Below, one piece after another: positions 17,749-27,400 of a DNA stretch of 29,124 nucleotides. The position numbers were made by a program, and so were the translations under genes. The notes beneath the pieces were generated by a model. The model was not told the DNA's origin. It saw only the letters and a program-made list of their open reading frames with translations, and did not search any database. Within the stretch, counting starts at the first letter, position 1. Each line of letters starts with the position of its first letter. The stretch comes from JBDIAR01 sp039812545 (GTDB taxonomy: Bacteria > Actinomycetota > Actinomycetes > Actinomycetales > Dermatophilaceae): positions 1-29,124 of the forward strand of contig JBDIAR010000015.1 of assembly GCA_039812545.1 (NCBI GenBank), given 5' to 3'.

Positions 17749-18912
17749 TCACGCCGGTGGCGGGCTGGTTCTCCAGGTCCGGCCACCGTCGTCGGTGAGC
17801 TTGAGTTCAGTCGCAGTGACACAGTCGCTCTTGTCCGTCGCGCACGCACCGGACGACGTGACTGCCAAGCCGTGCAGATCATCGGCGAAGGTCATGCTCT
17901 CCAGTCCCACGGGAGCACTGTCAGGGCCGAGGGTGCTGATCGAGCCGCCCGTCAGCTGATACGCCTCTGCGCGGCCCGGGACGACAATCACCACGTCCGA
18001 TCCCTTGAGCGCTGCGATGGGCACCGTCCCGAGTGGGACGTCCGCCGACACGGTGGTCGTCCCGGCGACCTCGAAGCTCTTGCCGTCGCGAGTACGCAGC
18101 ATCATCAATGTCGTCCGTCCTCCGGCTTCACCGCGGATGACCGGCAGCAGAGCCTCGGTCGCCGTGACCAGCACGGGGTCTCCGTACCTCGCGTCGGCCT
18201 CGCTCACCTGGCCAGCGGGCGGCGCACCCGCCGGCGTCGTCATCACCTGCCAGGTCCGACCCCCGTCCACGGTGCTGGCCAGCGTCGTGTTCGCGCTCCC
18301 GCCGATCCCGAGGATCGATGAACCGACCCAGGTGAGGACGTCACTGGCCGGGGACACGGCCGATGCTCGGGTCGTCCCGTCGGAGGTCATGACGGTGACC
18401 GCGACCGGTTCTCTCATGGCCCCCGCCGCGTGTGGCACGACGGGAGCGACGGCGAACTCGTCGGCCGCGTCGTTCGCCGACACCGCGGCGCGCTGCGCAT
18501 CGACCGGCTGAGCACTGAGGGTCTCGGCCGACCAGGTCGCGCCCGGGTCACGCGATGTCGTCTGCGTGCACGTGCCCGAGTGGCAAGCGCCGGCGACGAG
18601 CACTTCGTGTCCGAACGAGGGCCGTCCGGTTGCGCCGGGGCCCTTGGGCGCGTTCATCGGTTTCCAGGTCCGGGCGGCGTCGACCGTCACGAATTCCTTT
18701 GCTGCGGTGGCGATCCACGCGCTTCCGGGCCGCGAACCGCTCGCGACGCCTGCCACGACCCGCGAACCGCCCGGGGTCGAGGTCGACGCTGCATCGGCCA
18801 CCGTCGTCTGACCCGTTCCGAGTGGCGTTGCGCCACACGCGGCGACACCGACGAGGGCGGCGGCCACAAGGACGGGCCGCGCAGACCGGTGAGTGGCCGA
18901 TCCCGTCGGCAT
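17749..18912 (-). CDS. Secreted lipoprotein with Asp-box (BNR-like) beta-propeller repeats
   Basis: From ATG at 18912 the protein begins with a lipoprotein signal peptide (basic n-region, VLVAAALVGVAAC, lipobox VAAC with the lipidated cysteine at residue 26). It should be anchored outside the membrane. An in-frame ATG at 18957 gives a longer n-region and cannot be excluded. The mature part is Ser/Thr/Ala-rich with several Asp-box-like turns: DPGATW, DGGRTW, DDGGRTW and degenerate DAARTW and RDGKSF. That pattern fits a sialidase-type or HCF136-like propeller, but no glycosidase catalytic set was identified, so binding or scaffolding is as likely as catalysis. Cysteine pairs near CHSGTC and CATDKSDC may form disulfides. 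It follows xdhD on the same strand after about 126 bp. Confidence 0.82.
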   Translation of the reverse strand: MPTGSATHRSARPVLVAAALVGVAACGATPLGTGQTTVADAASTSTPGGSRVVAGVASGSRPGSAWIATAAKEFVTVDAARTWKPMNAPKGPGATGRPSFGHEVLVAGACHSGTCTQTTSRDPGATWSAETLSAQPVDAQRAAVSANDAADEFAVAPVVPHAAGAMREPVAVTVMTSDGTTRASAVSPASDVLTWVGSSILGIGGSANTTLASTVDGGRTWQVMTTPAGAPPAGQVSEADARYGDPVLVTATEALLPVIRGEAGGRTTLMMLRTRDGKSFEVAGTTTVSADVPLGTVPIAALKGSDVVIVVPGRAEAYQLTGGSISTLGPDSAPVGLESMTFADDLHGLAVTSSGACATDKSDCVTATELKLTDDGGRTWRTSPPPA

Positions 18913-19038
18913 GCGCCTCGTCAACCCGCGGGCGCATCTGGTACTGACCTGCTCCATGTCCGCCCCGATCCCCGCTCGGGAGCAACGGAGGTGTCGCTCG
19001 GTTCCCAGGTTAGCCGATCGCGCTCGCCCAATCCGCCC

Positions 19039-21597
19039 CTATTTCGCCGGCTTGTATGCCGTGTCGCGCAGCGGCAGAGAGTAGCGCCGCTTCCCGTCGC
19101 GCTTGTAGTACGCCTGCGCCGCCGCCGGGGCCGTGGGAATGAGACAGATCTCCCCCATCCCCTTGGCACCATAGGCATACGGAAGAGTTCCCGGTCCCTT
19201 GACGAACCGGACCTCGACCTCGGGCATCTTGTCGGCCCGGATGAGCCCGAGCTTGCCGTACTTGGTCTGGGGGTAGCCGCCCTCGATGACGAACTCCTCG
19301 GTCAAGCCGTACCCGAGCCCCATCATGACGCCGCCCTCGATCTGGCCGACGGCGGCCTGCTCGTTCATGACCGTGCCGACGTCATAAACGGCGAGAACCT
19401 TCTCGACCTCGCCCTTCGCGTTGAGCGTGACCATTTGCGCGCCGTACCCGTATGCCACGTGGCTGACCGGGTGTTCCTTCGGGGAGTCGACCACGTCGGT
19501 CTCGGGCGAGAACTCCCCGAACCACTCGCGCCCTTCGAGGGCCGCCAGATCCCCGACCTCGGCCAACGCGTCCCGCAACTGGACGGCCGCGAGCCGGGTC
19601 GCCTCCCCGGTGAACAGCGTCTGCCGCGAACCGGTCGACGTCCCGGAGTCCGGGGTGCGTTCGGTGTCGGGCAGCTCGAAGACGATCTGATCGGGACGAA
19701 GATCCACCGTCTCGGATAGCACGTGCATGGTCACCTGTCCGACGCCCTGTCCCATGCACGAGGCCGACGTGCGGATGTGCACCTTGCCGTCCTCGACCGA
19801 CAGGATGCACCGACCGGTGTCCTTCAGTCCCATGCCGACTCCGGTGTTCTTGTGCGCGATGGCCAGTCCCGCCTCGGGGTGTTCGTAGAAGTCGCCCTTC
19901 AGGCTCTCCAAGACCTCCGCGATGCCGGTCGACTCGTCCGCGATCTGCCCGTTGGGCAGCGCATCGCCGGGGCGCACCACGTTGAGATAGCGCATCTCCC
20001 ACGGGTCCAGCCCGACCAGCTCGGCGAGTTCGTTGACGCAGGTTTCCATGCCGAATTGGCTTTGTACCACACCGAATCCGCGGAACGCCCCGGACGGGGT
20101 GTTGTTCGTGTACAAGGCCATCCCGAGGACCTCGAAGTTGTCGATGGCATAGGGACCCCCGGCATGGGTACAGGCCCGCTGCAACACCGGCCCGCCCAGC
20201 GAGGCATACGCGCCGGTGTCCGAGAGGATGACGACGCGGACCCCGGTGAGCCGGCCGCGCGCATCGCAGCCCACGGTGAACTCCATGTGCATCGGGTGCC
20301 GCTTGACGTGGTAGTTCAGCGACTCGGTCCGCGAGAACTTCACCTTCACCGGCCGATTCAGGTGGTATGCCATCAGCGCCGCGTGGTGCTGGACGCTCAT
20401 GTCCTCCTTGCCGCCGAACCCGCCACCGACATAGGTGGCCGACGAACGCACTTTGTCCATCGGCAGTTTCAGCATGCGCGCCACGGCGTGCTGCTCGTCG
20501 TAGACCGACTGCGAACTGGTGTACATCCGCACGCCGCCCTCCCAGGGCTCGGCGACGGCACACTCAGGCTCCATGAAAGCGTGCTCTTGCCAAGGGGTTT
20601 CGAACTTGCGGGTGACCGTGAACGCCGACTCGCGCAGCGCCTTGGCGACATTGCCGCGCTTGGTGTGCTCGATATCGAGCACATTGCCGCCCTCGTGGAT
20701 GAGTGGGGCGTCGGGCCGAAGGGCCTCCTGGGGCGAGGTGACCGGCGGCAGTTCCTCGTAGTCGAGATCGATGAGCCCGATGATCTCGTCCAGCTTGTCC
20801 TGGTCGTCGCTGGCCACCAGCGCCAGGGCGTCGCCCACATAGCGGGTGTGGGTCCCGATCGGGATGAGGACATCCCAGTCCTGGGTGACGTGACCGATCT
20901 TGTTCTCCGGGACGTCGTCCGACGTGAGGATCGCCAGACAATTTGGGTGGGCCCGGGCGACGTCCAGGTTCATCGCCCGCACCAGCCCCCGTGGCGAGGG
21001 CGAACGCAATGCCTTGGCGAAGACCATCCCCGGCAGGCGCACGTCGTCGGCGAATTTCCCCGTGCCCAGTACCTTGTCCGCGACATCGGGTCGGTGCGCG
21101 CGGTCCGACATCCTGATCCGCTCACCGGACGGCACAACCTCGGTGTCCTCCCGCAGCATCGAACCGGCCAACTCCACCGCGTCGACGATCTGCCGGTAAC
21201 CCGTGCAGCGACAGATGTCCAACCGCAGCCCCTTGGTGATCTCCTCCCGCGACGGGTCCGGGTTCTTCTCCAGGATCACCTTGCTCGCCATCACCATCGC
21301 CGGCGTGCAAAAGCCGCACTGCACGGCACCGGTCTCGCCGTACGCGTGGACGTAGACGTCCTTCTCCCGCTCGGACAGGCCCTCGGTCGTGACGATCTGC
21401 TGGCCCTCGAAGGTGGCCGCCTTGCGCGAACACGCCTTCACCAACTTGCCTCCCGCCACCACCAGGCAGGTCCCGCAGGTCGAATCGTCACACCCCTCCT
21501 TGACCGACAGGGTCCCCACTTCATCGCGCAGTACCGCCATGAGGCTCTTGTCCCCACTGACCGGGTAGTCCCGACCGTTCACATTGATCGTCGTCAT
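19039..21597 (-). CDS. xdhD: XdhD-type molybdenum hydroxylase (fused 2Fe-2S and molybdopterin domains)
   Basis: From ATG at 21597 (AGAGGTG upstream) it is 852 residues. It is a member of the selenium-dependent xanthine dehydrogenase-like group in which Fe-S and Mo domains are fused. Residues 1-150 carry a plant-type 2Fe-2S cluster (C36, C41, C44, C56) and a second cluster (C94, C97, C129, C131; CGFCTPAM and CRCTGY). The Mo part has GGGFGGKE, GAFRGFGVVQSQFG, CMGQGVGQ and the catalytic-glutamate segment GAKGMGE near the C-terminus. Expected reaction: hydroxylation, or reverse, of a purine. No FAD domain is present and no separate FAD subunit is in the window. There is no in-frame UGA; selenium, if used, would be a labile Mo ligand. 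It is the last gene of the ygfK-ssnA-hydA-xdhD block. Confidence 0.93.
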   Translation of the reverse strand: MTTINVNGRDYPVSGDKSLMAVLRDEVGTLSVKEGCDDSTCGTCLVVAGGKLVKACSRKAATFEGQQIVTTEGLSEREKDVYVHAYGETGAVQCGFCTPAMVMASKVILEKNPDPSREEITKGLRLDICRCTGYRQIVDAVELAGSMLREDTEVVPSGERIRMSDRAHRPDVADKVLGTGKFADDVRLPGMVFAKALRSPSPRGLVRAMNLDVARAHPNCLAILTSDDVPENKIGHVTQDWDVLIPIGTHTRYVGDALALVASDDQDKLDEIIGLIDLDYEELPPVTSPQEALRPDAPLIHEGGNVLDIEHTKRGNVAKALRESAFTVTRKFETPWQEHAFMEPECAVAEPWEGGVRMYTSSQSVYDEQHAVARMLKLPMDKVRSSATYVGGGFGGKEDMSVQHHAALMAYHLNRPVKVKFSRTESLNYHVKRHPMHMEFTVGCDARGRLTGVRVVILSDTGAYASLGGPVLQRACTHAGGPYAIDNFEVLGMALYTNNTPSGAFRGFGVVQSQFGMETCVNELAELVGLDPWEMRYLNVVRPGDALPNGQIADESTGIAEVLESLKGDFYEHPEAGLAIAHKNTGVGMGLKDTGRCILSVEDGKVHIRTSASCMGQGVGQVTMHVLSETVDLRPDQIVFELPDTERTPDSGTSTGSRQTLFTGEATRLAAVQLRDALAEVGDLAALEGREWFGEFSPETDVVDSPKEHPVSHVAYGYGAQMVTLNAKGEVEKVLAVYDVGTVMNEQAAVGQIEGGVMMGLGYGLTEEFVIEGGYPQTKYGKLGLIRADKMPEVEVRFVKGPGTLPYAYGAKGMGEICLIPTAPAAAQAYYKRDGKRRYSLPLRDTAYKPAK

Positions 21598-21664
21598 CTT
21601 GGTCACCTCTGGTGTCGGTCGTGCCTGGTCTGTCGGTCGCAACTCAGCTGCCTGCTGTACATGT

Positions 21665-23068
21665 CTAGCGAATCTCGTTGTCCGGCAGCCCGCGACGGAT
21701 GAACCCGCCCGGCGGCAGATCCTTGAGCGGTTCACCGTCCCGGACGACGCGGCGGCCGCGCAGGAACACGTCGCGCACCCGCCCGGTCAACTCGCGCCCT
21801 TCGTAGGGGCTGTAGTCACAGCCGTCGTGCAGCAGGTCGTGGCGTATCGTCCAGGTGGCCGACGGGTCGAAGACGACGATGTCGGCGTCACTCCCGGGGG
21901 CGATCACACCCTTGCGCGGATACAGCCCGAAGTAGCGCGCGGGGTTCTCCGCGACGACGGCCACGAATCGCTCGAGCGAGATCCGGCCGCCGCCCACCCC
22001 GTAGCTGTACAGCAGCGGCAACCGCAGCTCCAGCCCCGGCGCACCGTTCGGGACCTCTCGGAAGTCCACCGCCGCGTCCTTCTGCCCGGCGATCCGGAAT
22101 GAACAATGGTCGGTCCCGACGAACTGAATGTCGCCGTCCGCCAACGCCTTCCACAGCAGGTCGCTGTCCGCCGGAGTCCGCAACGGCGGGCTCATGACGT
22201 ACTTGCGGGCTTCCAGCTCGCCGTCCCGGTCCGTGTCCGGCTCCCCGTATGCCGAACCGTCCAGGACGAGGTACTGCGGACAGGTCTCGGCGATCACCAA
22301 GCTGCCGGCAGCGCGGGCGGCTCGCAGCACCGGGATCGACAGCCCGGCACTCAGGTGCACGACGTAGTGCGGAGCCTCGGACAACCCGGCGATCATCCCC
22401 AGCCGGGTCAGGGCCTCGGCCTCCAGCTCCGGCGGCCGAGTGTGTTGATGCCAATAGGCGCCGGTGTGGCCGGCGGCCAGCTGCTGGGCCGCCAATACGT
22501 CGATGATCCGGCCGTTCTCGCAATGGAAGCCGATCGTGCAACCGAGGTCGGCGGCTGCCGAGAGGGCGGCATACACCTCGTCGTCCTCGACCATCATGGT
22601 GTTGCGGTAGGCGAGGTACATCTTGAACGAGGTGACTCCAGCAGCCGCCATGTCGGCCATCTCGTCGGCGAACTCGGGTCGCCACTGCGTCATCGCGAGG
22701 TGGAACCCGTAGTCGCACACCGCATTGCCGGCCGCCTTGGTATGCCAGTGCGCCAGGCCCTGCGCGAGACTCTCACCGTGGAACTGGGTCGCGAAGTCCA
22801 GGACGGTCGTGGTGCCACCGGCCAGGGCCGACCGCGTGCCGGAACCGAAGTCGTCCGCGGTCACGGTGCCCATCGACTCCAACTGCAGGTGGGTGTGCGT
22901 GTCGATGCCCCCCGGCAGGACCAGGCAGCCGTGACAATCCACGACCTCTTCGCCGGGTAGTGCGGTCAGGTCTCCGACCTCTGACACCACGCCGTCGACG
23001 ACCCGCACGGCTGCCGGTGCGGCCGCCTGAGCGGTGACGACCGTGCCTCCGGTGAACAGCATCGACAT
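21665..23068 (-). CDS. hydA: Dihydropyrimidinase/hydantoinase-family amidohydrolase
   Basis: Cyclic amidohydrolase, counterpart of hyuA/ygeZ in the E. coli cluster. From ATG at 23068 (AAGGGG upstream) it has 467 residues. Di-zinc centre residues are in place: H58 and H60 (DTHTH), K149 in SFKMYLAYR (carbamylated in the family), H182 in FHCEN, H238 in VVHLS and D320 in GTDHCSF. The enzyme opens hydantoin- or dihydropyrimidine-like rings. In this cluster the substrate is probably a ring produced from urate or xanthine, which is inference. The reading frame extends upstream to 23134 but that part overlaps ssnA. It follows ssnA by 17 bp and precedes xdhD by 67 bp, so the four genes look like one transcript. 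Confidence 0.93.
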   Translation of the reverse strand: MSMLFTGGTVVTAQAAAPAAVRVVDGVVSEVGDLTALPGEEVVDCHGCLVLPGGIDTHTHLQLESMGTVTADDFGSGTRSALAGGTTTVLDFATQFHGESLAQGLAHWHTKAAGNAVCDYGFHLAMTQWRPEFADEMADMAAAGVTSFKMYLAYRNTMMVEDDEVYAALSAAADLGCTIGFHCENGRIIDVLAAQQLAAGHTGAYWHQHTRPPELEAEALTRLGMIAGLSEAPHYVVHLSAGLSIPVLRAARAAGSLVIAETCPQYLVLDGSAYGEPDTDRDGELEARKYVMSPPLRTPADSDLLWKALADGDIQFVGTDHCSFRIAGQKDAAVDFREVPNGAPGLELRLPLLYSYGVGGGRISLERFVAVVAENPARYFGLYPRKGVIAPGSDADIVVFDPSATWTIRHDLLHDGCDYSPYEGRELTGRVRDVFLRGRRVVRDGEPLKDLPPGGFIRRGLPDNEIR

Positions 23069-23085
23069 CCGGCGAACCCCTTGTC

Positions 23086-24408
23086 TCACATATGTGCCCA
23101 GATGGCGTGTGCCCGCTCGGCCGAACGGGCACACAGCCGGGCCTCGTCCAAGGTGAGGATCTCGCGATCCCGCATCACCCAGCGTCCGGCGACCATGGTG
23201 TCGTTGACCTGGCCGCCGCTCATGCCGAATAGCACGTGCCCCCAGGCGGATCCGGCGTTCAGCGGGGTGAACGGCCGGTAGGCCAAGGTGATGAGGTCGG
23301 CATACGCCCCCTCCTTCAGGACGCCGAGCGGCTTCGGGAAGAAGTTGGCGCTGATCGCGGGATTGCCGACGAACGCGAGTTCGATGGCCTGGCCGAAGCC
23401 GACGGTGGGGTCGGCCAGGGTGTTGCTCTGCAGGATCTTCGCCACCTGGGCGGAGGCGAACATGTCCGCGGTATAGGCGTCCGTGCCGAGACCGACTCTG
23501 ACGCCGCGCTCGAGCATGTCGCAGACCGGGGCCACACCGACGGCGTTGCCCATATTGGAGTGCGGGTTGTGGACCACATTGGTCGAGGTGTCACGGAGAA
23601 TCTCGACCTCCCCCGGATCGGTGTGGATGCAATGCGCGGCGATCGACTCGGGACCGATCATCCCGAGGTCGGCGAACCGCTCGACGATCCGCTTGCCGTA
23701 CTTGCGCTCCGCATCAACCTCGTCGCCCGGCCCCTCCGCGACGTGCACATGGAAGCCGCCCTCGACGCCTTCCTTTGCGGCACAAGCCCTTTCGAGACTC
23801 TCCTGGCTCAGGGTGAACGAAGCGTGCAGACCGAACATGCCGCGCAGCAGGTCCTGTCCTCCGCTGTTGGCCTCCTTCATGAAGGACACGTTCTCGGCGA
23901 TGGCCTCGGCCAGCACACTCTCGCCGTCCCGATCAGAGGTTTCGTAGCACAGGCTCGCCCGAATCCCCAGTTGTCGAGCCACTGCGGCCATGGTCGTCAA
24001 GGACCCGGCGACGGCTCCCGGACTGGAGTGGTGATCGAAGACGGTCGTCACGCCGTTGCGGATGCACTCGACGAAGGTCGTGCCCGCGTTGAGTTCGACG
24101 TCCTCGAGGGTCAGCAGCCGATCCAACCGCCACCAGAGGTTTTCCAGGATCTCCTGGAAGTCCCGGGTCGGCTGGTGCACCGCCATCCCGCGCGCGTAGG
24201 CACTGTAAGCGTGAGTGTGCGCGTTGATCATGCCGGGCATGATCAACCGACCGCATACGTCGAGGTACTCCTCCTCGGGGTGGAGGGCGCGCAGGGCGGC
24301 GTAGCTCCCGACGGCCACGATCGCGTCGTCCCGGATCAACACCCCGCCGTCCTCGACGAAGGGCTCGGCGGGGTTGTTCGTGATGACGGGTCCGTTGCCG
24401 ACGATCAT
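23086..24408 (-). CDS. ssnA: SsnA-family amidohydrolase
   Basis: Metal-dependent amidohydrolase of 440 residues, SsnA-like (same superfamily as guanine and chlorohydrolase deaminases). H64 and H66 in NAHTH, FHVHVAEG, the AHCIHTDPGE histidine and LGTDAYTADM aspartate make up the metal site. In E. coli ssnA was linked to stationary-phase survival and sits beside ygfK; the family is annotated as a putative selenium-metabolism protein. In this context it probably deaminates or hydrolyses a purine-derived ring. Its ATG overlaps the ygfK stop by 4 bp (ATGA, 24405-24408), so translation is coupled. hydA starts 17 bp after its stop. Confidence 0.93.
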   Translation of the reverse strand: MIVGNGPVITNNPAEPFVEDGGVLIRDDAIVAVGSYAALRALHPEEEYLDVCGRLIMPGMINAHTHAYSAYARGMAVHQPTRDFQEILENLWWRLDRLLTLEDVELNAGTTFVECIRNGVTTVFDHHSSPGAVAGSLTTMAAVARQLGIRASLCYETSDRDGESVLAEAIAENVSFMKEANSGGQDLLRGMFGLHASFTLSQESLERACAAKEGVEGGFHVHVAEGPGDEVDAERKYGKRIVERFADLGMIGPESIAAHCIHTDPGEVEILRDTSTNVVHNPHSNMGNAVGVAPVCDMLERGVRVGLGTDAYTADMFASAQVAKILQSNTLADPTVGFGQAIELAFVGNPAISANFFPKPLGVLKEGAYADLITLAYRPFTPLNAGSAWGHVLFGMSGGQVNDTMVAGRWVMRDREILTLDEARLCARSAERAHAIWAHM

Positions 24409-27400
24409 GCGCGTTCTCCTGCCAACTCGTTGTCGTAGTCGATGCTCGGAAGCGTCAGGACATACGGATAGCGCTCCTCAAGGGCGGTCAGCACTCGCCC
24501 GAAATCGTCCGTAAGCCCTTCTCCGCCATGCCATTCGGCCACTTCTCCACCCGGATGGCGGACGAGATAGCCGCCTGCCGGCAGCGGCAGGAAGCCGACG
24601 TCGGTGGACAGGTCGAAGTCGGTGCGGGTCCAAAAGACCGTGATCTTGTCCATATAGGGTCGTCCGGCGTGGGGACAGAAGGTCCCACAGTTGCCGCATT
24701 CGTTGCACAGTCCGTCGATGTGCACGATCTGGTGCGGATTGGCATACCCGGGGACGACGACGGTGATATTGGCGCGGTTGGGGCACACCTCGGTGCACAC
24801 CTCGCAGACGTCATTGCAGGTCAGGCAGCGATCACCTTCGGCCCGTCCGTTGATCGTCGCGATCATCAGTCCGCGCCGATGGTGGATCGTCTTGTCGGAC
24901 AATCCGGTTCGGGCGTCTTGGTGGTCGAAGTCCGGGGCGATCCCCGCGTCGCGCAGGATCGCGCGGACCGCGGTCTTGGCATCGCCCATGGCCCGGACGA
25001 TCGTGTCCGGCCCGAGCCGTCCGTCGCCGATGACGTACACGCCGGGGACGCTCGAACACAGGTCCGCGTCGAGGGTCACCCGTCCCCGCCCGTCGATGGC
25101 AAGCCCGTTGCGTTCGTATGCCGTCGTGTCGATCTGGGCCCCGGTTGCGCCGATCACCGTGTCGAAGGCCATGTCGACGAACTCCCCGGTGCCGACGACC
25201 GCGCGACGGCCGGTGGCCACGACGGGGCCGAGGGTCATCTGTTCGCAGCGCAGACTGCTGCCGTCGAACGAGACGGGCGCGAGGAGTTCGAGCATGGTCA
25301 GCCCCTCGTCACGCACGGTGTTGACCTCGTGTTGCGTTGCCGGCATGTTCGGTTCGGTCCGCCGATAGACGAGCACGGCCTGCTCGACACCGGGCGTGCG
25401 CTGGGCGGTCCGGACGCAGTCCATCGCGACATCCCCCGCACCGATCACCGCGACCCGCGTGCCGCAGGTGGCGCCACCCTCGTTGTTGGCCTGCCAGAGG
25501 AAGTCCAGGGCGTCGACGATCAGGTCTTGACCCTCCTGCACGGGGTTCTGGCCGTGTTTCCAGGAGCCCGTGGCGACGACGACAGCGGCATACGTCTTCT
25601 TCAGCTCGGCCACGTCATAGTCAGCGTCGCAGTTGAAGTGGAAGACGACGCCGAGCCGGACGGCGAGCTGGTAGTCGCGTTCGATCTGCTCGCGCTCGAT
25701 CCGGAACCACGGAATGATGTACTTCACGATTCCGTATGGCCCGTCGAGCTTTTCGAGAACGTCGACGGCCATGCCATTGCGGCGCAGGAAGAGGGCGGCG
25801 GCGATCCCGGCAGGGCCCGCGCCGATGACGACCGCACGACGATCGGTGCGCAGTGACGGCGGTTCGAGCCGTTCGAGGTAGGCGTCCTGGGCGCCGTCGG
25901 CGGCGACGAGCTTGACGCCGCGCATGTCGATCGACTGGTCGTAGTCCAGGCGAGTGCAATGCTCCCGGCACTGTTGGGAGCACAAGACGCCGGTGATGGT
26001 GGGGGCAGCGTTGTCCAGGGCGATGACGTCGAATGCCTCGGCGTACCGCCCCTGTGCCGTCAGGGTGAGGTACTCCGGAATCTGCTGCTCGATCGGGCAG
26101 CCGCCGTGCTCGCAGGGCGCCTTGTAGCAGTCGATCAGCGGCAGCGGGCTGCCGGTCTTGCGCGACGGGAACTTCTCTCGGTACCGCTTGTGATAGCGCT
26201 CGTCGGAAAACACCCGTGTCACAAGGGATTCGAGCGCGGGGACGTCGATCCCCCGATAGTCGCTCATCACGGGCACCGACGCATCGCACAGTTGCTTGAA
26301 ACGCAGAACTCCCCCGGGCTTCAGCAGGGTCGTGGCGACGGTCACCGGTTGGATACCGGTCGCGACGACGTCGGCGACGTTGAACGCGTCCACCCCACCG
26401 GAGAACGAAATGGGCAGATCGCCGTCGAACTCACGCGACAGTTTGGCCGCCAGCGAAAGAGTGAGCGGCAAGAGAGAGCGTCCCGACATGTACATCTCGT
26501 CGGCCGGCAACTCCTGACGCAGCACCTGTACCGGGAAGGTGTTCGTCAGTTTGACGCCGAAACGCAGTCCGAGCCCCTGCGCGGACTGCGTGAGGCGACG
26601 GAACATCGCGATCGCATCGGCATACTGCAGGTCTGCCTTGAAATGGTGGTCGTCGAACGAGATGTACTCGTAGCCAAGGCGATCCAAGCTGTCACGGGCC
26701 ATGTCGTAACCCAGCAGGGTGGGGTTGCACTTGACGAACGTGTTGAGTCGCTTCTCGGTGAGCAAATAGTGCGCGATCTTCTCGATTTCGTCCGCGGGGC
26801 ACCCGTGCAGGGTCGACAGGGTGACGGAGCGGGAGATCTGCGGGTCGATCGCGTCGAGATCGGCCGGCCCGAACACCTTGAACTCATGCAGGTGCGCCCT
26901 GACCCAGTCCTGGCACTCCAGGAAGATCGGGGTGTTCGAGGCGTCGATCATCCCCTCGATATAGCGATCCACCTTGTCGGACTTGATGCCCGCAAGGTCG
27001 TAGCCGACGCTGATATTGAACGCCACGCCGTCGTCGAGCCCGCCCATCCCGAGTTCCTTGCCCAGGACGGCGATCGCAAAGTATGCCTTGACGTACTCGT
27101 CGAACGCCTCCTGGACCGTGAGTTCGGTGGACCACTCGCAGTTGTAGCCCTCGTCCTGTGCCTCGATGCACGGCTTGGCGACGGCCAGCCGGATCTGCTC
27201 GCCGTCCATGATCTGCACGGTCTTGAGCTCCATGAATCGGGCGCCGGTCAGATAGGCCACGAGGATGTTGTTGGCGAGCTGGGTCTGCGGACCGGCGGCC
27301 GGGCCGACCGGCGAGGCGATGCGATGCCCGAAGGAGTCGAGGATGAGGCGATCCGACTCGGGGCGCCAGAAGTGCTCCGCACGCACTCCGAAGATCGCTC

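Noticed and set aside
16777..19053. Gap in GTATGCC copies over the toxin-antitoxin and lipoprotein genes as proof of recent transfer
   Set aside because: With 46 copies at about 620-bp mean spacing a longest gap near 2.3-2.4 kb is expected by chance.
19039..21597. Selenocysteine (UGA) readthrough in XdhD
   Set aside because: The frame has no internal UGA and key positions are ordinary cysteines; selenium in this family is a labile cofactor ligand.
19723..21702. Long plus-strand open frame across xdhD
   Set aside because: Shadow of the molybdenum hydroxylase, whose Cys and Mo-binding motifs are intact on the minus strand.
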